From UBA12158 sp035562735 (lineage in GTDB: Bacteria > Patescibacteriota > Microgenomatia > UBA12405), in NCBI GenBank assembly GCA_035562735.1, contig DATMWB010000035.1, positions 1-34,407 on the forward strand: 34,407 nt of DNA, in the 5' to 3' direction. The notes beneath the pieces were generated by a model. That model searched no databases. It was given only the letters and a program-made list of their open reading frames with translations, and was not told where the DNA came from. Shown here one piece after another: positions 29,364-34,407 of the stretch; position 1 is the first letter of the stretch, and the number at the start of each line of letters is the position of its first letter. Made by a program: the position numbers and the translations under genes.

Positions 29364-30463
29364 TCTTTTTTTTCTAAAACAACGGTAATTGATATTTCCT
29401 TTTTGTCTCTCCAAACTGTGAGTTTAACTTCTTCCCCTATTTTCTTTTTATTTACGTACGTTGCTAAAACAATTTCTTTTTCATCAATTTTCTTACCATC
29501 AACCTCAACGACAATATCACCAACCCTTATTCCTGACTTATCAGCCGGACTGTCAACAACAATTCCTTGGACATAGGCTCCTGCAGGAACTTCATTTAGT
29601 AGTGCCGATTCTTTGGTAATCATCGCATAACTTATACCCAAATATGGTCTTTCAAACTGTCCAGTGCTTCCAAAAATATCAATTGATTCCTTAACAATAT
29701 TTATTGGTAGAGCAAAACCAATACCTTGACCTGACTGAGACACAGCCACATTCACTCCAATTACCTTTCCACTTGAATCAAACAACGGCCCACCAGAATT
29801 ACCAGGATTTATAGCTGCATCGGTTTGAATTACGTTATCAAGTTTCTCTAAACCCATTAGACTACCTCCGGCCATAATACCCCTCCCTAACCCAGATATA
29901 ACACCTTTGGTTACAGTTGATCGAAATTCCCCCAAGGCAGTTCCAATAGCAATAACACTTTGCCCCACCTTTAATTTATCTGAGTCACCCATCTCCACTG
30001 GAATAAGATCTGTTTTATTTATCTTAAGTATTGCCAAATCGTTTACCGGATCCCGATAAATATTTACTACTTCAGCCTCTTCTTCTTTGTCCAAGATTAC
30101 CTTATATTTAGAATTTGTATCGGCCACAACATGTTTATTTGTAACAATCAATCCATTTTTATCAATTACAAAACCAGTTCCAATATCTTGTTCAACACTC
30201 TTTGTGGAAGCTACATCCAAATTGTAAAACAATCTTCCTAAAGGATTAAAAATCGCCTGTGTTCTTACTACCGAAACTGTCACCACACTTAAATTAGCCT
30301 TTTCTACCACCTTTGTTACTACCGATTCTTCATCAACTACCTCTTTTATTTGATTTTTTCCAACACTCCCCTCTCCAAGCGACATTCTTCCCCACACAAA
30401 AGCCGCCATTATTAAAATACCCATAATCAAACCTACTAGCCAACTTCTAATAGTCAACTTCAT
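29360..30463 (-). CDS. HtrA/DegP-type membrane-anchored serine protease with PDZ domain
   Basis: 367 residues. N-terminal anchor (~9-25), trypsin-like protease domain with His in 'GLIVTNKHVVAD', Asp in 'DPVNDLAILKI' and Ser in 'AINPGNSGGPLFDSSG', and one PDZ domain (~265-360, 'YVQGIVVDSPADKSGIRVGDIVVEVDGKKI'). It degrades or refolds damaged proteins outside the membrane. TATTAT lies close before the ATG on the minus strand, so it can be transcribed separately, but it follows ctp by only 16 bases and is probably also read from the ribosomal-protein operon. Confidence 0.95.
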   Translation of the reverse strand: MKLTIRSWLVGLIMGILIMAAFVWGRMSLGEGSVGKNQIKEVVDEESVVTKVVEKANLSVVTVSVVRTQAIFNPLGRLFYNLDVASTKSVEQDIGTGFVIDKNGLIVTNKHVVADTNSKYKVILDKEEEAEVVNIYRDPVNDLAILKINKTDLIPVEMGDSDKLKVGQSVIAIGTALGEFRSTVTKGVISGLGRGIMAGGSLMGLEKLDNVIQTDAAINPGNSGGPLFDSSGKVIGVNVAVSQSGQGIGFALPINIVKESIDIFGSTGQFERPYLGISYAMITKESALLNEVPAGAYVQGIVVDSPADKSGIRVGDIVVEVDGKKIDEKEIVLATYVNKKKIGEEVKLTVWRDKKEISITVVLEKKD

Positions 30464-30479
30464 ATTTTTATAATATATC

Positions 30480-31721
30480 TTAGTTTAAAAGTATTTCAAC
30501 CGCCTTTTCCAATTGATTGTCCTTTGCCTCAACGTTATTTATATTGACAGAATCAGCCGTATTATCGACCCATTTTTCTTCAACATCAGGTAAAACACCT
30601 TCTCCATGGATATTTTTCCCATCAGGTAATAACCACTTTGCAATTGTCACATGTAATCCTGATCCATCTGCAAAGTCCAAAGGTGATTGTACCGTACCCT
30701 TTCCAAAACTTTTCACTCCAACTAATCTTGCTCGATTATGACCTTTCAAGGCACCAGCTAAAATCTCTGCAGCTGAAGCTGAACCTTCATTTATTAAAAC
30801 TACCAACTTCTCATTTACCAATCTCCCCTTACTGGTATCCACCTTATAAACTTCTTCTTTCCCATCCGATGACTTTTGAGAAACAACTACCCCATCTCTA
30901 ATAAAATCTGAGGCCACCAAGACACTTGCCTGTAAATAACCACCTGGATTATTTCTCAAATCCAAAACTATACCTCCAAAACTATTCCCAAACTTACTTT
31001 TTTCAGATATTATTTTATCCACAGCCTCCGGCCAATCTTTATATGTTTGTTCACTAAATTTATACAATTTTATCCATGCCACATTTTTTGTCCCTCTTTT
31101 TATCCACTCTAACTCCAAACTAGGGACCACTATATTATCTCTAACCAATGTTTTTTCGAAAGTATCCTTTTGACCCTCTCTAAAAAACTTTAAAGTTACC
31201 TCCGACCCAACCTTCCCCCTTATCAAACTTACCGCCTCATCGAGACTAATCCCTACAGTGTCCTTATCAATATTTTTTTCTTTATCGATTATTTTTAAAA
31301 TTAGGTCCCCTGCTCTCACACCTGCTTTGTCAGCTGGTGTTTTAGCCAATGGCGCTACTACCGCCAAGTTCTTATCCTTATACCCTAGTTGAATTCCCAC
31401 TCCTCCAAATTCACCGGCCAAATCATCATTTGAACTTTTATTTTCCTTCGGGGGTAAAAATACAGTATATGGATCACCCAAGGAAGATACCATCCCTGAA
31501 ATTGCCCCATATGTCATGCTCTTGTCATCAATTTTGTCCTTCTCCAAAAAACTTTGATTTAGTTTATCTCTTACCTTCCACATCAATGTTAAGTCAAGAA
31601 CTTCCGTATTAGATTTTCCATTTTCAGTCAAAGCGACTGATTTTCCAGCCTTAAAACTCACCAATGCCGTCAGTGAGAATAGAGCCAAAAATATAAAAAT
31701 ATTTCTTATCTGTTTTTGCAT
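30480..31721 (-). CDS. carboxy-terminal processing protease (S41 family)
   Basis: 413 residues. N-terminal membrane helix, PDZ domain (~100-185, 'VVAPLAKTPADKAGVRAGDLILKI'), and the S41 catalytic domain with Ser in 'LINEGSASAAEILAGAL' and Lys in 'GVKSFGKGTVQS' (Ser-Lys dyad). It cleaves near the C-termini of exported proteins. Together with the adjacent htrA it makes an envelope quality-control pair. It follows the small 31731 gene by 9 bases. Confidence 0.95.
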   Translation of the reverse strand: MQKQIRNIFIFLALFSLTALVSFKAGKSVALTENGKSNTEVLDLTLMWKVRDKLNQSFLEKDKIDDKSMTYGAISGMVSSLGDPYTVFLPPKENKSSNDDLAGEFGGVGIQLGYKDKNLAVVAPLAKTPADKAGVRAGDLILKIIDKEKNIDKDTVGISLDEAVSLIRGKVGSEVTLKFFREGQKDTFEKTLVRDNIVVPSLELEWIKRGTKNVAWIKLYKFSEQTYKDWPEAVDKIISEKSKFGNSFGGIVLDLRNNPGGYLQASVLVASDFIRDGVVVSQKSSDGKEEVYKVDTSKGRLVNEKLVVLINEGSASAAEILAGALKGHNRARLVGVKSFGKGTVQSPLDFADGSGLHVTIAKWLLPDGKNIHGEGVLPDVEEKWVDNTADSVNINNVEAKDNQLEKAVEILLN

Positions 31722-31730
31722 CTTTTTATT

Positions 31731-31958
31731 CTACCTCAACTTTTTCCACTCGTCTCTGTCTACTTTTTTAATTGGTATCTCGCTTTCGTCATTACTATTA
31801 TCTTCAAGACAAATTATCCCCGACACACCAATGACTTCTGCTTTAGTCATGATACTATCATCCAAACACTCAACTAAAATTGTTTTATCCCTTGCTTCAA
31901 TATTAAGGTCCCGTAAAGTTTCAACCACTCTAGACCATATGACTTTTTTCGCTGCCAT
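31731..31958 (-). CDS. small acidic protein of unknown function
   Basis: 75 residues, soluble, no cysteines except 'VECLDD' and 'IICLEDN'. The sequence 'AEVIGVSGIICLEDN' looks like a small beta-rich fold, but I recognise no family. It lies between rpsR (14-base gap) and ctp (9-base gap), all on the minus strand, so it is expressed with ribosomal proteins. Clean frame and typical minus-strand composition support a real gene. Confidence 0.65.
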   Translation of the reverse strand: MAAKKVIWSRVVETLRDLNIEARDKTILVECLDDSIMTKAEVIGVSGIICLEDNSNDESEIPIKKVDRDEWKKLR

Positions 31959-31972
31959 TAAACTATTTTACC

Positions 31973-32230
31973 CTATTCTTCACCTGCTGTATAAGGCATC
32001 AAAGCCAACTCTCTTGCTTCCTTTATGACTCTTGAAAGATTTCTTTGGTGTTTCATACAAATACCAGTTGTCTGTGCCGACAAAATTCGACATCTTGGCG
32101 ACAAATATTCTCTTAACTTTTCATAATCACGCCAATTTGGAGTTGTTTTTGTCTTACAAAAAGGACAATCCTTACCTCGGCCTTTCAATTTGACTAAACG
32201 GTTTTTATCTTTTCTACTACTTTTCTTCAT
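31973..32230 (-). CDS. rpsR: 30S ribosomal protein bS18
   Basis: 85 residues. 'WRDYEKLREYLSPRCRILSAQTTGICMKHQRNLSRVIKEARELALMPYT' covers the conserved bS18 core. The N-terminal 'CPFCKTK' plus two later cysteines make the zinc-binding form. bS18 pairs with bS6 on the platform of the small subunit. Third gene of the classic rpsF-ssb-rpsR operon, 5 bases after ssb. Confidence 0.97.
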   Translation of the reverse strand: MKKSSRKDKNRLVKLKGRGKDCPFCKTKTTPNWRDYEKLREYLSPRCRILSAQTTGICMKHQRNLSRVIKEARELALMPYTAGEE

Positions 32231-32235
32231 ATTTT

Positions 32236-32760
32236 TTATAATGAAACTAATTCATCGTCAATTTTATTGTCTTTTTTTGCAGATTCCTCAGGTGCAACCT
32301 CAGCTGTCGCTATATCATCGGGAATGACAATATCCTCAATTGCCCCATCATTCAAATCTAAATGCTCTTCGGTCATCATTGAGTCACTACCCCCTTCTCT
32401 AACTCCACTCGGCATACCAACACCCTTATTGTCCAACACAATCATATCTTCAATTACAATCTCGGATACTTGTTTTCTAAGATTAGTCGCATCAACAATC
32501 TCACGATATTGAATCCTCCCTTCAACATATACTCTACGACCCTTAGATAATAGCTGTGAACACAGTTCGGCTAATTTATTCCATGCAACAATTCGATGAA
32601 ATTGTGCGTCTTCTTTTTTCTCACCTTGTTTTGTAATCCAAACTCGATTTGTTGCCAAACCAAAAGATACTACTGCCATTCCAGCAGGAGTATATCTTAA
32701 CTCAGGATCACGAGTTAAGTTACCAATTAACATGACTTGATTTAAACATCGACTAGGCAT
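32236..32760 (-). CDS. ssb: single-stranded DNA-binding protein
   Basis: 174 residues. OB fold at 1-110 with 'NQVMLIGNLTRDPELRYTPAGMAVVSFGLATN' and 'VEGRIQYREI'. The C-terminal tail is acidic, but ends in ...DNKIDDELVSL rather than the usual DDDIPF-like tip, so the partner-binding tip is divergent. It protects single-stranded DNA in replication and repair. Middle gene of rpsF-ssb-rpsR. Confidence 0.96.
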   Translation of the reverse strand: MPSRCLNQVMLIGNLTRDPELRYTPAGMAVVSFGLATNRVWITKQGEKKEDAQFHRIVAWNKLAELCSQLLSKGRRVYVEGRIQYREIVDATNLRKQVSEIVIEDMIVLDNKGVGMPSGVREGGSDSMMTEEHLDLNDGAIEDIVIPDDIATAEVAPEESAKKDNKIDDELVSL

Positions 32761-32778
32761 TTTTCTTCCTCTTCTACT

Positions 32779-33075
32779 TTAAATTTTTAATATTAAATAA
32801 CGAATGACTTGCAAATCACGATTCAAAAATAAATTGAATTCTTTTGATTTAATTGGTTTATCTCCACCAATGGTAAATACCCAAAAATCCCCCTTACTTG
32901 AACCTTTGACTTTATAAGCTAGTTCTTTGTTACCCAAATTATCTCGATTATCCACTGAAAAATTCATCTCAGTCAAATAGTCTTCAATTAATTTTATGGT
33001 TTTTTCTTTGTCTTTTGACTCGGCCTTGGGGTTTAGAACCACAATTACCTCGTACTTATAATTACTATCTTTCAT
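32779..33075 (-). CDS. rpsF: 30S ribosomal protein bS6
   Basis: 98 residues, the usual length. 'YKYEVIVVLNPKAE' start, 'NLGNKELAYKVKGSSKGDFWVFTIGG' and 'FNLFLNRDLQVIRYLILKI' match bS6. It forms the bS6-bS18 dimer on the 30S platform. First gene of rpsF-ssb-rpsR; 18 bases before ssb. Confidence 0.95.
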   Translation of the reverse strand: MKDSNYKYEVIVVLNPKAESKDKEKTIKLIEDYLTEMNFSVDNRDNLGNKELAYKVKGSSKGDFWVFTIGGDKPIKSKEFNLFLNRDLQVIRYLILKI

Positions 33076-33106
33076 CGAAGTTTAGCTTAACATACACATT
33101 ATAATA

Positions 33107-33313
33107 TTACAACAGACTGTTAATCTCATCCTCATCCCCCACCAATTTATTAACGTCAACTTCCTTATCAATAATTAGCAAAACAGTATTAATAACTTCC
33201 TCTGGTACCTCATCATTTTCATTATAAACACTCAAAATTTTGTCAATTTCAATTAAGGAGTCCGCTGATACTTCCATCCCCTTTACAATTTCTCTAGCTT
33301 CATTGGCTGTCAT
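33107..33313 (-). CDS. small acidic helical protein of unknown function
   Basis: 68 residues, strongly acidic, no cysteines, soluble. 'MTANEAREIVKGMEVSADSLIEIDKILSVYNENDEVPEEVINTV' suggests a three-helix bundle. No family recognised. It lies between cysS (20-base gap) and rpsF (31-base gap) on the same strand, so it is probably co-transcribed with them. Confidence 0.6.
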   Translation of the reverse strand: MTANEAREIVKGMEVSADSLIEIDKILSVYNENDEVPEEVINTVLLIIDKEVDVNKLVGDEDEINSLL

Positions 33314-33333
33314 AAAAAGTGATATAAAAAATT

Positions 33334-34407
33334 TTAAATATGGTGTATTTTAACACCATCTTTACCATCTTCCAATATATAACCTTTTGCTTTTATTAAA
33401 TCTCTCAATTTATCGGCCTCAACCCAATCTTTACCTGCTTTTGCTTCAGCTCTTTTTTGTGCCAAATCAGTAATTTCTCGTGGAATTTCTTCCACAATCG
33501 CTTTTTCGCTTAAATTTAACCCCAAGACTTTGTCAAAATCCAACAAAGTGACTTTTTTATCTTCCGGTTTTAGGTTTTCATCTTTTATAAGTTTCCAAAG
33601 TAAAGCCATAACCTCAGGCATTGCCAAATCGTTAGAAATCAATTCCTTAAAAACATTTTGATAGTTTTCATCTATTTTTCCACCATCTGGTAAATCTCCT
33701 ACCATTCTTTTTAGCTTATCAAAAGCCACCTGAGCCGTTTTTAAACTCTCAAGTGAAAACTCCATTCCCTTTCTATAATTAGTTGTCAAAAACAAATACC
33801 GATATGCCAATGGATTAATCCCCATTTCCACCAATTCTTGAGCTGTAAAAACATTTCCCAAAGACTTTGACATTTTTGCTCCACCTTTTCCCATCACCCA
33901 GGCATTGTGAATCCAGTAATTTGCTGTCTGATGACCAAAAGCACCGTATCCTTGAGCTATTTCATTAGTGTGATGAACTGGAATATGATCAATACCACCA
34001 GTATGAATATCAAAAGTTTCTCCCAAATTTTTCACTGACATTGCCGTACATTCCAAATGCCATCCTGGAAATCCAACCCCCCAAGGACTCTCCCACTCCA
34101 TCTGTCTTTTTTCATCTTTAGGACTAAATTTCCAAAGTGCAAAATCACTTCTGTTTCTTTTTTCCTTACTCACCTCATCCCTATCAGTATCAATAATTTC
34201 GTCCAATTTTAAATTAGCAAATTTGGCATAATCGGAAAACTTACTGGTATCAAAATATATTCCGTCACTTATTTTATAAGTAAAACTATTTTTCTCGATT
34301 AATTTTAATAATTCAATTTGTTCCTCAACATATTCAGTTGCTGGACACACTACATCCGGTCTTTTTATATTTAATAATTCTTCACTTTCAAAAAATTGTT
34401 TCTCATA
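33334..34407 (-). CDS. cysS: cysteinyl-tRNA synthetase (partial, 5' end beyond the window)
   Basis: The frame is open to the right edge: upstream of an internal GTG at 34350 it continues with ...KRPDVVCPATEYVEEQ, the normal CysRS context, so the first ~90 residues including the HIGH motif lie outside. Visible are 'WGVGFPGWHLECTAMSVKNLG', 'DIHTGGIDHIPVHHTNEIAQ', the KMSKS motif 'GAKMSKSLGN' and the helical anticodon-binding end. The histidines and WHLEC cysteine for zinc are present. It charges tRNA-Cys. Confidence 0.95.
   Translation of the reverse strand, partial: YEKQFFESEELLNIKRPDVVCPATEYVEEQIELLKLIEKNSFTYKISDGIYFDTSKFSDYAKFANLKLDEIIDTDRDEVSKEKRNRSDFALWKFSPKDEKRQMEWESPWGVGFPGWHLECTAMSVKNLGETFDIHTGGIDHIPVHHTNEIAQGYGAFGHQTANYWIHNAWVMGKGGAKMSKSLGNVFTAQELVEMGINPLAYRYLFLTTNYRKGMEFSLESLKTAQVAFDKLKRMVGDLPDGGKIDENYQNVFKELISNDLAMPEVMALLWKLIKDENLKPEDKKVTLLDFDKVLGLNLSEKAIVEEIPREITDLAQKRAEAKAGKDWVEADKLRDLIKAKGYILEDGKDGVKIHHI

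Overview
The window is AT-rich, densely packed bacterial DNA. I read it as a chromosome segment of a Candidate Phyla Radiation (Patescibacteria) bacterium, most likely of the Microgenomates type. Reasons: many short or reduced versions of universal proteins (release factor 1 without its first domain, a 99-residue signal-peptidase-II-like protein, a TlpA-like domain without its cysteines), many lineage-restricted small proteins, two of three tRNA genes without an encoded CCA, and many genes whose -10 box lies only 5-10 bases before the start codon. TGA is used as a stop, so the recoded Gracilibacteria/Absconditabacteria type is excluded. The phylum-level call is inference; I could run no search.

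Layout. 1-3586 (minus): a Cache-domain membrane sensor and a large secreted multidomain protein. 3715-3785: tRNA-Ala. 3804-10628 (plus): a cupin, two small divergent unknown genes sharing one perfect palindromic promoter, a MacA/MacB-type efflux operon, a membrane protein with a HEPN-type (RnlA-like) protein, a ferredoxin with a Cys-rich thioredoxin-fold protein, and a SPOUT methyltransferase. 11080-16132 (plus): gyrB, an unknown gene, gyrA. 16343-17314 (minus): a Xer-type tyrosine recombinase flanked by repeat-rich non-coding gaps. 18119-24311 (minus): a packed housekeeping block (membrane protein, yebC, LytR_C protein, rluA, lspA-like, dksA-like, lgt-like, tRNA-Leu, dnaB, MBL-like protein). 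24339-29363 (plus): two exported proteins, an apparent histidine attenuator in front of tRNA-His, a repeat protein, hisS, rpmE, a short prfA and a Cys-rich small protein. 29360-34407 (minus): htrA, ctp, a small unknown, rpsR, ssb, rpsF, a small unknown and the 3' part of cysS.

How the parts work together. The translation, replication and envelope-protease genes form ordinary housekeeping operons. The most notable regulatory structure is at 25478-25769: a promoter, a 15-codon leaderless mini-ORF with three successive His codons, mutually exclusive antiterminator and terminator hairpins, and then tRNA-His(GTG), with hisS about 0.9 kb further on. This has the logic of amino-acid attenuation applied to a tRNA gene. 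Other points worth checking are a 34-bp perfect palindrome holding both start codons of a divergent gene pair, a dnaB frame with no ATG/GTG/TTG before its conserved N-terminus but with ATT behind a perfect Shine-Dalgarno, and a 12-8-12 inverted repeat near the Xer gene with the geometry of a recombinase core site.

The plus strand looks C-rich over G on both sides of the change in gene direction near 16-18 kb, so that switch does not look like a replication origin or terminus.
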